Source of the DNA: Ruminobacter sp964520475
Lineage (GTDB): Bacteria > Pseudomonadota > Gammaproteobacteria > Enterobacterales > Succinivibrionaceae
Direction of reading: 5' to 3'
Assembly: GCA_964520475.1 (NCBI GenBank)
Contig: CAZFNS010000005.1
Coordinates: 1 to 64,000, forward strand
DNA length: 64,000 bases
In this document: positions 35,987-44,632 of the stretch, piece by piece
How positions within the stretch are numbered: position 1 is the first letter of the stretch
Layout of the letters: every line of letters begins with the position of its first letter
Program-made: the position numbers and the translations under genes
Notes under the pieces: model-generated
What the model saw: only the letters and a program-made list of their open reading frames with translations
What the model was told of the DNA's origin: nothing
The model's database searches: none

Positions 35987-38125
35987 ATGAGTAATGTTCT
36001 GTATTTGTTCGATGGTCTGGAAAAGACGCTGCTGACGTATCTGCCGCCCGAGCAGATTGCCCGGGTCAAGCACGCCTACAACACGGCCCGGAACGCTCAC
36101 GAGGGACAGGTCCGCTCGAGCGGGGAGCCCTACATCACCCATCCCGTCGCCGTCGCCGGCATCCTCGCCGAAATGAGGCTCGATTACGAAACCGTCATGG
36201 CCGGCCTGCTGCACGACGTCGTCGAGGACACCCCCATCAACGCGGAGCATCTGCGGTCGCTGTACGGCGAAACGGTCACCAGCCTCGTCCTGGGGGTGAC
36301 CAAGCTCGACAAGCTCCAGTTCCACGACCACCGTGAAGCCCAGGCGGAAAACTTCCGCAAGATGATCATGGCCATGACCAGCGACATCAGGGTGATCCTC
36401 ATCAAGCTGGCCGACCGGACCCACAACATGCGCACCATCGGCGCCCTCAGGCCCGACAAGCGCCGGAGGATCGCCAAGGAAACCCTGGAGATCTTCGCCC
36501 CCATCGCCAACCGGCTGGGCATCAACAGCATAAAAAACGAGCTTCAGGAACTGGGCTTCGAGGCCATGTACCCCATGCGGTACAAAATTTTCAAGGAGGC
36601 GATGCGCCGGGCGCGCAACAACCGCAAGGAGATCATCAAGCTGCTGCTGGCCGACATCAGCGGCCGCCTCGACGAGACGGGCATCAAGTACCAGGTCCAG
36701 GGGCGGGAAAAGCACATCTACTCCATTTACCAGAAAATGGTCAGGAAAGAGATCCAGTTCCACGAGATCATGGACGTCTACGGCTTTCGGATCATCGTGG
36801 ACACGGTGGACAACTGCTACCGGGTGCTCGGCCAGATGCACAACCTGTTCAAGCCGCGCCCCGGCGGCTTCAAGGATTACATCGCCATCCCCAAAATAAA
36901 CGGCTACCAGTCGCTGCACACTTCCCTGGTCGGCCCGCACGGCGTCCCCGTCGAAATCCAGATCCGGACGGAGTACATGGACCGGATGGCGAACCAGGGG
37001 GTGGCCGCGCACTGGTTCTACAAGCTCCACGGCTCCGAGCCGGCCGACTCGTCGGCCCAGATCCACGCGCAGCGCTGGATCAAAAGCCTGCTCGAGCTGC
37101 AGCAGAGCGCCAGCAATTCCTTCGAATTCATCGAAAGCGTCAAAACCGACTTCTTCCCCGAGGAGATCTACGTCTTCACCCCGGAGGGTAAAATTTACGA
37201 GCTGCCCAAGGGCGCCACTCCCGTCGACTTCGCCTACGCCGTGCACAGCGACATCGGCGGCCACTGCATCGGCTCCCGGGTCGACCATCATCCTTTCCCG
37301 CTGAACCGGCCCCTCTCCTCCGGACAGACCGTGGAGATCCTCACCTCCCCGGTTTCCCAGCCGAACGCGATCTGGCTCGACAGCGTGGTCACCTCCAAGG
37401 CCCGCAGCAAGATCCGGCAGTACCTCAAGGGCCTCAAGTCCGAGGAATGCCAGATGCTCGGACGGCGCCTGCTCATGAAGGCCATGGGGAACGTGCGGAT
37501 CGAAAGCATTCCCCCCGAGCGTCTCGCCGCCGTGCTCAAAGAATTCAGCAAAAAGGACATCAGGGAGCTGTACGTCGACATCGCCCTCGGCAACATCTTT
37601 ACCGTCATCGCCGCCAACCGGCTGCTCGGCAGGGACGCCCAGAGCGGGCCCCCGGGCATGACGGGCCACGCCCCCGCCCAGCCTTCGGCCGTGACCGGCA
37701 CCAGCGGCCTCAATTACGTGTTCGCCAACTGCTGCCTGCCGATTCCGGGCGACAAGATCGTGGCGCACGTCAATCCCGGCAAGGGGCTGGTCATCCACGC
37801 GAGCAACTGCTCCAACCTCCGGGCGTCCGCCCAGAGCGAGCAGTTGCTGCCCGTCAGCTGGGACATGAACAGCGCCTGCAACGAGGTGTTCGAAACGGGG
37901 CTCAGAATCGAAATGGTCAACATCCAGGGCATGATCGGCGAAATCAGCAACGCGGTTTCCGTGTGCGGCGCCAACATTTCGCAGATAAGCTCGGAAACCA
38001 AGGAGGGGAAGGTGTATATCCTCAACCTCGTCATCACGGTGAGGGACCGGCTCCATCTCGCGAACATCATGAGAAGGATCAAATCGCTCAACAACATCAA
38101 CCGGGTGGTAAGGAGGAAAGGATGA
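35987..38125 (+). CDS. spoT: Bifunctional (p)ppGpp synthetase/hydrolase SpoT
   Basis: Controls the alarmone ppGpp. The 712-residue protein has the HD hydrolase domain (HPVAVAGILAEM, LLHDVVEDT), the synthetase domain (GREKHIYSIY, PRPGGFKDYIA), a TGS domain (IYVFTPEGKIYELP), and a C-terminal ACT domain (about 635-710). The intact HD motif and the RxxxKD-type synthetase loop mark a SpoT rather than a RelA. Start at MSNVLYLF as argued from the promoter. The stop overlaps the next gene. Confidence 0.97.
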   Translation: MSNVLYLFDGLEKTLLTYLPPEQIARVKHAYNTARNAHEGQVRSSGEPYITHPVAVAGILAEMRLDYETVMAGLLHDVVEDTPINAEHLRSLYGETVTSLVLGVTKLDKLQFHDHREAQAENFRKMIMAMTSDIRVILIKLADRTHNMRTIGALRPDKRRRIAKETLEIFAPIANRLGINSIKNELQELGFEAMYPMRYKIFKEAMRRARNNRKEIIKLLLADISGRLDETGIKYQVQGREKHIYSIYQKMVRKEIQFHEIMDVYGFRIIVDTVDNCYRVLGQMHNLFKPRPGGFKDYIAIPKINGYQSLHTSLVGPHGVPVEIQIRTEYMDRMANQGVAAHWFYKLHGSEPADSSAQIHAQRWIKSLLELQQSASNSFEFIESVKTDFFPEEIYVFTPEGKIYELPKGATPVDFAYAVHSDIGGHCIGSRVDHHPFPLNRPLSSGQTVEILTSPVSQPNAIWLDSVVTSKARSKIRQYLKGLKSEECQMLGRRLLMKAMGNVRIESIPPERLAAVLKEFSKKDIRELYVDIALGNIFTVIAANRLLGRDAQSGPPGMTGHAPAQPSAVTGTSGLNYVFANCCLPIPGDKIVAHVNPGKGLVIHASNCSNLRASAQSEQLLPVSWDMNSACNEVFETGLRIEMVNIQGMIGEISNAVSVCGANISQISSETKEGKVYILNLVITVRDRLHLANIMRRIKSLNNINRVVRRKG

Positions 38126-39072
38126 CGGAAGCCGCGCGGGCGACGCCGCCCTGGACCCCGGCGGAGACGCGCTCCGGGGACTACGCGCTCAAAGGCGCGG
38201 TTTTTTCCCCGGCGGGAACGCCCGCCGCGCAGGTCCTGATCGTGCAGGGGCGCAACGAGATGCCCCTCAAGTACGCGGAACTGTACGGGCGGCTGACGGC
38301 CCTCGGCGTCCGCGTCACCGTCTACGACCACCGGGGGCAGGGTTTCAACCGGAGGCTGACCGCCGATCCGGAAAAATGCCATATCGACTCGTTCGAGACC
38401 TACGCCCGGGATCTCATGCGCATGGAAGAAAGCCTCGACCCCGGCATCCCGTGCGCGGTCATCGCCGTGTCCATGGGCTGCCTGATCTGGCTCAAGCGGG
38501 CGCGCATGGGTAAAATTCCGGCGTTCATAACAAAAGCCGTTTTCGTCGCCCCGTTCCTGGGGATCCGCCAGAACGTCCCCCTGTGGGCCGTCGGGGCGGC
38601 CGCCCGGCTCAGATGCCTGGCCGCGCGGCTCCTGAGCGGCGACCGGGAGCCCTACTTCTACCCGGGCGACCGCTTCCGGAAAAAGACCGTGGGAGTCGAT
38701 GCCAACACCCGGAGCGCCGAGAACAACGAGCGCTATTTCGCGCTTTACGACGAGTACCCGGAGGCCCGCCTCGGCGGGATGACGGCGCCGTGGCTCCTGG
38801 CCGCGGTCCGGTGCCTCCGCGAAATCTGGTCCGAGCCCTGCCGCCTGCCCCTGCCGTCCCTGTTCCTCCTCGCGGAAAAGGACAACATGGTCTCCTGCGC
38901 CAAGGCCCGGCGCTTCCTGAACGAGCGCCTGAGCCCGGACGGCGCCGCCGCCCGGACGGTCGTCCTCGGGGATTCGCTGCACGACATCCTGATCGAAAAA
39001 GACGAATGCAGAAACGAGGCTTTTGCTAATATAATAGAGTTCATCACCGACAAGGCGCGGGACAATCTTTAA
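38122..39072 (+). CDS. Alpha/beta hydrolase, lysophospholipase-like
   Basis: A 316-residue protein with an alpha/beta-hydrolase fold: the strand-turn motif VYDHRGQGFN, a nucleophile elbow AVSMG (Ser117; the usual first Gly is Ala), an acid region FLLAEKDNMVS and a His in GDSLHDIL. This set resembles PldB-type lysophospholipases and monoglyceride lipases. It begins inside the spoT stop (ATGA) with AGGAGG upstream, so it is translationally coupled to spoT, where trmH or recG usually follows. No signal peptide. Substrate unknown. Confidence 0.8.
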   Translation: MTEAARATPPWTPAETRSGDYALKGAVFSPAGTPAAQVLIVQGRNEMPLKYAELYGRLTALGVRVTVYDHRGQGFNRRLTADPEKCHIDSFETYARDLMRMEESLDPGIPCAVIAVSMGCLIWLKRARMGKIPAFITKAVFVAPFLGIRQNVPLWAVGAAARLRCLAARLLSGDREPYFYPGDRFRKKTVGVDANTRSAENNERYFALYDEYPEARLGGMTAPWLLAAVRCLREIWSEPCRLPLPSLFLLAEKDNMVSCAKARRFLNERLSPDGAAARTVVLGDSLHDILIEKDECRNEAFANIIEFITDKARDNL

Positions 39073-39153
39073 GGGGGATTTTCGGGCGGCGCGCCCGGGA
39101 GCCGCGGCGCCGCCGGCGGTTCCGCCGGAACCGGTCCCGAAAATGACGAACAA

Positions 39154-39834
39154 ATGCGGGAACCGAACACAAGCAAGGGATGCTTCGCGGACAACATCCT
39201 GAAAATCGTCGCCAGCAGCCGGATTATCCCGATAATCGACACGGCGCCGGGTTTTGACCGCAAAAGGCTGGTCGACCTGTATTACCGGGCCGGGTTCAGG
39301 ACCGTGGAGGTGCGCATGAACCGTCCCGGCGTGGAGGATCTGGTCCGGATCATCCGGGACGATTACCCGGACACCTATATTTTCGCGGGAACCTGTCTCT
39401 CCCAGGACGACTTCCGAAAAGCCGCCGCCATCGGTCTCGACATTTTCATCTCCCCCGTTTTCGAGCCGGAGCTGCTCGAGTACTGCTGCATCCACAGCCT
39501 GCCCTACATCCCCTGCGTAAATTCCGCCGCGACGCTGAATACCGCGTTCTCCATGGGCTATTCCGTGCTAAAATTCTACCCGGCGGAAAAACTGGGCGGC
39601 GCGGACTTTCTGCGGGAGGTGTTCCGCAGCGACGACGATATCCGCTTCATGCCGTCCGGCGGCATAACGGCCGAAAAAATCACGAAATACCTGGACGTCC
39701 CGAACGTGGCGGCCTGCTGCACCTCGCACATCTCGCCGCTCGATCTGCAGGCGGCCGGGGACTGGGAGCGGATCGACCGGAACATCGCTTACGCCGCGCG
39801 CATTCTCAAAACAAGGAACGAACAAAATGAGTGA
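39154..39834 (+). CDS. KDPG/KHG aldolase-like protein
   Basis: A 226-residue class I aldolase-fold protein similar to Eda. The Schiff-base lysine is Lys140 in LKFYPAE, the catalytic Glu is Glu52 in VEVRMN, and FAGTCLSQ and MPSGGI match the phosphate-binding parts. The arginine equivalent to E. coli Arg49 is Asn56 here, so substrate preference may differ. No edd gene is near. It overlaps the next gene by eight bases. Confidence 0.78.
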   Translation: MREPNTSKGCFADNILKIVASSRIIPIIDTAPGFDRKRLVDLYYRAGFRTVEVRMNRPGVEDLVRIIRDDYPDTYIFAGTCLSQDDFRKAAAIGLDIFISPVFEPELLEYCCIHSLPYIPCVNSAATLNTAFSMGYSVLKFYPAEKLGGADFLREVFRSDDDIRFMPSGGITAEKITKYLDVPNVAACCTSHISPLDLQAAGDWERIDRNIAYAARILKTRNEQNE

Positions 39835-40873
39835 AATGCTGAAACAGGTTCCTCTCCAAATCCTGACCGGCTTTTTAGGAAGCGGAAAAACCACTCTCAT
39901 CAACAAAGTCGTAAGCGATCCCTCCATGAAGGGCACCGTGCTCCTCATCAACGAGGTCGGCGAGATCCCCATCGACGACAAGCTCATCACCGCCGACACC
40001 CCCGTGGTGGTTCTGGATTCGGGCTGCATCTGCTGCACCGTGCAGGAAGGGCTGGTCAACGTGCTGCACTTCCTGATTGAGGAACGCGATTCCAACCCCG
40101 CCTTCACCTTCAACCGGGTGATCATCGAGACCACCGGCATCGCGGATCCGGCTCCGATCATCGATCTGATCTTTCATTACGAGGAGATCCTCATAAACTA
40201 CAGCTTCGCCGGCACCATCACGGTCGTGGACGGCGTGAACGCCCGGGAGGAGCTCGCGCACAACTACGAGGCGGTCAAGCAGATCGCCATGGCCGACAAA
40301 ATCATCATCAGCAAAACCGACCGGCTGACGGAAGAGGAGATGCGGACGCTCAGGAACACGGCCGAAGCCCTGAACCAGTCGGCCGAAATCTATTTCAGCA
40401 GCCCGGACAACCCTCCGAAGGACGCGTTCACCAATTTCGCGATCTTCGATACCCCCAAGGATATCAAGACCGTCATGAACTGGATAAACTCAAAGAGGGG
40501 GGAGTACAAACTGGCCTCGGGCATGGCTCCCGTCAAACTGTCGGGAATCATGAACAAAGCCCTGCCGACCCATTCCGATTACCAGACCATCGCCATGTCG
40601 TTCGACCGGCCGCTGAACCGGATGGCCGTGATCCGCGCCTTCGACCTGCTGAACGCCCGGTTCGGCGAGGCCATCATCAGGCTCAAGGGTATCTTCGATT
40701 TCGGGGACGGCTACCCGTTCGTCATCCACGGCGTGCTGGGCGAGTGCTATCCCGTCACCAACCGGATCGAATGGGAGGGCAAGCCCTTTACGCAGATGGT
40801 GCTGATTGTGTCCCCGCGCGTGGCGGCTCAGGTGGAGGCCATGCTGAAAGCCATGATCGCCCCGGAGGACTGA
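39827..40873 (+). CDS. COG0523 (CobW/YjiA-family) metallochaperone GTPase
   Basis: A 348-residue G3E GTPase. Walker A is GFLGSGKTT (15-23), the metal-binding CxCC motif is GCICC (Cys67, Cys69, Cys70), and the switch segment NEVGEIPID follows. A C-terminal CobW_C-like domain is present (about 250-345). Family members deliver zinc or other metals to client enzymes. It overlaps the aldolase-like gene, suggesting a shared task, but no metal is indicated. Confidence 0.87.
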   Translation: MSEMLKQVPLQILTGFLGSGKTTLINKVVSDPSMKGTVLLINEVGEIPIDDKLITADTPVVVLDSGCICCTVQEGLVNVLHFLIEERDSNPAFTFNRVIIETTGIADPAPIIDLIFHYEEILINYSFAGTITVVDGVNAREELAHNYEAVKQIAMADKIIISKTDRLTEEEMRTLRNTAEALNQSAEIYFSSPDNPPKDAFTNFAIFDTPKDIKTVMNWINSKRGEYKLASGMAPVKLSGIMNKALPTHSDYQTIAMSFDRPLNRMAVIRAFDLLNARFGEAIIRLKGIFDFGDGYPFVIHGVLGECYPVTNRIEWEGKPFTQMVLIVSPRVAAQVEAMLKAMIAPED

Positions 40874-40892
40874 TCCGGCCCGGGCCCCGTCG

Positions 40893-41822
40893 TCACCGGG
40901 CGGCGTAGACGGGGACGGCCAGTTTCCGGAAATCCAGCCCGGCCCTCGGGAAATCGCCCGCCTCCACGCCGTTCGCCTCGCCGCCGCGCTCCGCGAAAAA
41001 CTCCTGCAGCGTCAGAAGCGCCTCGTTGTCCGACCCGGGATCGGACAGCGGGACGACGATGTTGCCGTTCGAAATCATAAAATCCAGATAAGTCCGGATC
41101 CCCGTCCCGCCGAATCCGCAGGGAAGCTCCAGAATCTCGAAACGCCGGCCCTCGGCGTCCCGCAGGCCCGCGAGCAGCCGGAGCGCGCGCTCGAACGCCC
41201 CGGCATCCCCGCCGGCGCCGCGGGGAGCCCGGTTCGCGACCAGGACGCCCGGCGCGGCGCACCTGACCAGACGGCGGACCGAAGCGAGGCCCGCGGGGCA
41301 GGGCAGCGCCACGACCCGGCAAACCTCCCCGAATCTGCCGAACTCCTTTTCCAGAAGCGGCGGGGTCAGACCGCTTTCGCGCAGGAGACGATCCGTCACG
41401 AAAAACGTCCCCAGCCCGTCCGTCTCGAAATCCGAAACCGCCGGGCCCGCTTCCGCGGCGCCGCCCGGCAGGATCCGGCGCATCTGCGCGAGCAGGCCCG
41501 GGGCGGCGGCACGGTTCTCTCCCGCCGCCGGCGCCGTCTCGCAGCCCGCGCCGCGATCCGGGGACACGAAACCGGGAACGTCCCCGCCGGGCCCCGCCGT
41601 GTCCAGGGCGTGCACGGTGATGTGCTTCTGGATGATGAATCTGGCTCTCTCGCGCTCGGCCGCGGGAGCCGCGACGAACACCGGGGTGCGCCGCGAGAGA
41701 CACGAGACCAGGCGCGCGAACGCCTTCTGCGCCGCCACGGCGGTCCCCGGGCGGCAGCGCCCGCTCTCCGGCCAGAACGCCCAGACCGCCCGCTGCTTCG
41801 CGAATTCGGGATAAATGCTCAT
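40893..41822 (-). CDS. Agmatine-deiminase-family protein, probably catalytically dead
   Basis: A 309-residue protein whose outline resembles agmatine deiminase: AVWAFWPESG at the N-terminus, SDFETDGLGTFFVTD in the middle, and RTYLDFMISNGNIVVPL near the end. The C-terminal GGGxHC motif with the catalytic cysteine is missing: the protein stops at KLAVPVYAAR. The middle motif lacks the usual histidine. The start MSIYPEF has AAGGA upstream. It is convergent with the COG0523 gene. Function unknown; a divergent enzyme cannot be excluded. Confidence 0.65.
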   Translation of the reverse strand: MSIYPEFAKQRAVWAFWPESGRCRPGTAVAAQKAFARLVSCLSRRTPVFVAAPAAERERARFIIQKHITVHALDTAGPGGDVPGFVSPDRGAGCETAPAAGENRAAAPGLLAQMRRILPGGAAEAGPAVSDFETDGLGTFFVTDRLLRESGLTPPLLEKEFGRFGEVCRVVALPCPAGLASVRRLVRCAAPGVLVANRAPRGAGGDAGAFERALRLLAGLRDAEGRRFEILELPCGFGGTGIRTYLDFMISNGNIVVPLSDPGSDNEALLTLQEFFAERGGEANGVEAGDFPRAGLDFRKLAVPVYAAR

Positions 41823-41968
41823 GTTTTTTCCTTCCCGGCCCGTTCCGGCCGGGCCGTTAACAGCATAGCAGAAAACCCCCGCGACCAGAACGGCGGGGGA
41901 CAAAATTTTACCGGCGGCGGGGCGGCGGTACGGGATTTCCGCGCGTTCAAAAAAGCCCCCGGATATGT

Positions 41969-41974
41969 TATAAT
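41969..41974 (+). promoter_or_regulatory. -10 element of gyrB
   Basis: TATAAT about 95 bases before the gyrB ATG, with TGT upstream. A supercoiling-sensitive promoter would be expected for gyrB, but this is not visible by eye. Confidence 0.5.
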
Positions 41975-42069
41975 TATTGAGTTTATTTGCGTTTTTACGA
42001 TTGTCGCCCGCGGTTTTCCTCCCGGCGGTTTAGGGAGGCGCGGCGGACTCGTTACGGGACGGCGGAATT

Positions 42070-44502
42070 ATGAGCGGACAAGAAGAAACATACAACGGGG
42101 ATTCCATCAAAGTGCTGAAGGGACTGGATCCCGTGCGCAAACGCCCCGGCATGTACATCGGCGACACCGACGACGGCTCGGGACTGCACCACATGGTGTT
42201 CGAAGTCGTCGACAACGCGATCGACGAGGCGCTGGCCGGCTTTTGCAAGAACATAAGCGTGGTGATCCACGCCGACGGCTCCGTTTCCGTTGAGGACGAC
42301 GGCAGGGGCATACCCGTGGACATCCACCCCGAGGAGGGAGTCTCCTCGGCCGAGGTCGTGATGACCATCCTCCACGCGGGCGGCAAGTTCGACCAGAACT
42401 CGTACAAGGTTTCGGGCGGGCTGCACGGCGTCGGCGTGTCGGTGGTGAACGCCCTGTCCGACCGGCTCGATCTGACCATCAAAAGACAGGGGCACGTCTG
42501 GCAGCAGACCTACGTGAACGGCGGGCATCCCGTCGCCCCGCTCGCCGCGACCGGCGACACCGCCGAAACCGGCACCCTGATCCATTTCTGGCCGAGCCCG
42601 TCCGTTTTCGCGGTCACCGAGTTCGACTACGGCAAGCTGCAGATGCGCCTGCGCGAGCTTTCCTTCCTCAATTCGGGCGTCAGCATCCGGATCGCCGACG
42701 AAAGGGTCGAGAACAGGCACGACGAATTCCATTACCAGGGCGGAGTCAGGTCTTTCATCGAATACCTGAACACGGGCAAAAACAAACTTACCGAAAAACT
42801 GTTCTACTGCCAGAAGTTCGATCCGAAGGAAGGCATTAACGTCGAGGTGGCCGTGCAGTACACGGACGCCTACGCCGACAACACCTTCTGCTTCACCAAC
42901 AACATCCCGCAGAAAGACGGCGGCACCCACCGGGACGGCTTCAGAAGGGGACTGGTCGCGGCCGTCAAGGAATATATCCGGGAATGCACTTTCATCGGCA
43001 AAAAGGACAAGGAGAACGTCGACATCCTGCACAGCGACGCCGTCGACGGCATCACGGCCATCGTCTCGGTCAAGGTGCCGGATCCCAAGTTCTCCTCGCA
43101 GACCAAGGACAAACTGGTCTCGTCGGAGGTGTCCCCGGCGGTGAGCGCGGTCGTCGGCGCGAAATTCCTGGAATTTCTGAACGAGAACCCGGCCGAGGCC
43201 AAACTCATCATCGAAAGGATCATCTCGACCTCGGAATACCGCAAGGAGGCGAAAAAGATCCGGGAGCGGTTCAACAAGAAGGACTCGATCACCAACCTGC
43301 CCGGCAAGCTCGTCAACTGCTCGAGCCGCAACCCCGCCGAATGCGAGCTGTACATCGTGGAGGGCGACTCCGCGGGCGGCAGCGCGAAATCGGGCCGGAA
43401 GCCGGAGTATCAGGCCATTCTGCCGCTGCGGGGCAAAATTCTGAACGTCGAAAAAACCCGCTTTGACAAAATCATCAGCTCCGAGACCATCGGCACGCTG
43501 ATCAACGCGCTCGGCTGCGGCATCAGGGACGCGTACAATCCCGACAATTTAAGGTACCACAACATCGTCATCATGACCGACGCCGACGTCGACGGCGCCC
43601 ACATCAGGATCCTGCTGCTGACCTTCTTCTACCGGCAGCTGCCCGATCTGATCGAAAGAGGCTGCATATACATCGCCCAGCCGCCGCTCTACAAGTACAG
43701 CCGCAGCGAAAAGAGCTTCCGCTACATCACGGACGAGGCGGAAAAGAACGAATACGAAACCTCGCTGGCGCTGAACGAGGCCCGGCTGTTCGTCAACCCC
43801 GACGCGCCGCCGATCTTCGGCGCCCCGCTCGAAAACATCTTCCTGCAGTACGTGAACCTGTTCCCGATCTACCGCCGGGTCGACCGGCGCATCCCGGAAA
43901 TGCTCACCTCGGAGCTGGTGTTCATCAGCCCCCTTGCCGAGAGCGACATGCGTGACCGGGAGAAATTCGAGCGATGGAAACAGACGTTCGAGCGGCGGCT
44001 GAAGAAAAAAGAGGCGCCGGGGCTTTCCTTCTCCGTGCGCACCGGGTACCGGGAGGAAAAGCAGATCTTCTATCCGGAGGTGAGCGTGACGCATTACGGC
44101 GTCACCAAGGAATACCCGCTGCCGTACGAATTTCTGGTCAGCCAGGATTACGCGAAGATTTCCCGGGTGTCGGGGCTGATAAACGGCCTGCTCGAGGAGA
44201 ACGCCTACGTGCAGTGCGGGAACAAAAAGAAGAACGTCGGCGATTTCGGCGAAGTTCACGACTTTCTGCTCAGCGAAGGGCTCAACGGCATCAAGATCAC
44301 GCGTTTCAAAGGTCTCGGCGAAATGAACCCGGAGGAGCTTTACGACACCACCATGAACCCCGATCACCGGGTGTTCCTCAAGGTCACCCTGAACGACGCG
44401 ATCGAGGCCAACGAGGCGTTTACCCGCCTGATGGGCGAGGAGGTGGCGCCGCGCAAGGAGTTCATCTCCGAAAACGCCCACCTGGCCGAAATCGACGCCT
44501 GA
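42070..44502 (+). CDS. gyrB: DNA gyrase subunit B
   Basis: ATPase subunit of the type IIA topoisomerase that adds negative supercoils. The 810-residue protein (E. coli 804) has the GHKL ATPase site EVVDNAIDEA and GLHGVGVSVVN, the TOPRIM motifs EGDSAGG and DADVDGAHI, and the insertion region typical of gammaproteobacterial GyrB. It stands alone here rather than following recF, which is about 13 kb away. Confidence 0.97.
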   Translation: MSGQEETYNGDSIKVLKGLDPVRKRPGMYIGDTDDGSGLHHMVFEVVDNAIDEALAGFCKNISVVIHADGSVSVEDDGRGIPVDIHPEEGVSSAEVVMTILHAGGKFDQNSYKVSGGLHGVGVSVVNALSDRLDLTIKRQGHVWQQTYVNGGHPVAPLAATGDTAETGTLIHFWPSPSVFAVTEFDYGKLQMRLRELSFLNSGVSIRIADERVENRHDEFHYQGGVRSFIEYLNTGKNKLTEKLFYCQKFDPKEGINVEVAVQYTDAYADNTFCFTNNIPQKDGGTHRDGFRRGLVAAVKEYIRECTFIGKKDKENVDILHSDAVDGITAIVSVKVPDPKFSSQTKDKLVSSEVSPAVSAVVGAKFLEFLNENPAEAKLIIERIISTSEYRKEAKKIRERFNKKDSITNLPGKLVNCSSRNPAECELYIVEGDSAGGSAKSGRKPEYQAILPLRGKILNVEKTRFDKIISSETIGTLINALGCGIRDAYNPDNLRYHNIVIMTDADVDGAHIRILLLTFFYRQLPDLIERGCIYIAQPPLYKYSRSEKSFRYITDEAEKNEYETSLALNEARLFVNPDAPPIFGAPLENIFLQYVNLFPIYRRVDRRIPEMLTSELVFISPLAESDMRDREKFERWKQTFERRLKKKEAPGLSFSVRTGYREEKQIFYPEVSVTHYGVTKEYPLPYEFLVSQDYAKISRVSGLINGLLEENAYVQCGNKKKNVGDFGEVHDFLLSEGLNGIKITRFKGLGEMNPEELYDTTMNPDHRVFLKVTLNDAIEANEAFTRLMGEEVAPRKEFISENAHLAEIDA

Positions 44503-44524
44503 GCGCGCCGGATACGATCTCATG

Positions 44525-44555
44525 ACCGCCGCCGGAAACGACGGCGGTTTTTTTT
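44525..44555 (+). terminator. Terminator after gyrB
   Basis: ACCGCCG pairs with CGGCGGT and is followed by eight T residues. Confidence 0.85.
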
Positions 44556-44581
44556 GCGCGCCGGGCAAATGGGCCGGGGAC

Positions 44582-44611
44582 AAAAAAAGGAAGACCCTCG
44601 GGCCTTCCTTT
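44582..44611 (-). terminator. Terminator of the ompA-like gene
   Basis: On the minus strand AAAGGAAG pairs with CTTCCTTT and the T-run continues past the stem. It lies about 20 bases beyond the ompA stop. Confidence 0.8.
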
Positions 44612-44632
44612 CTCGATGGCGGTCAGCCGCCG

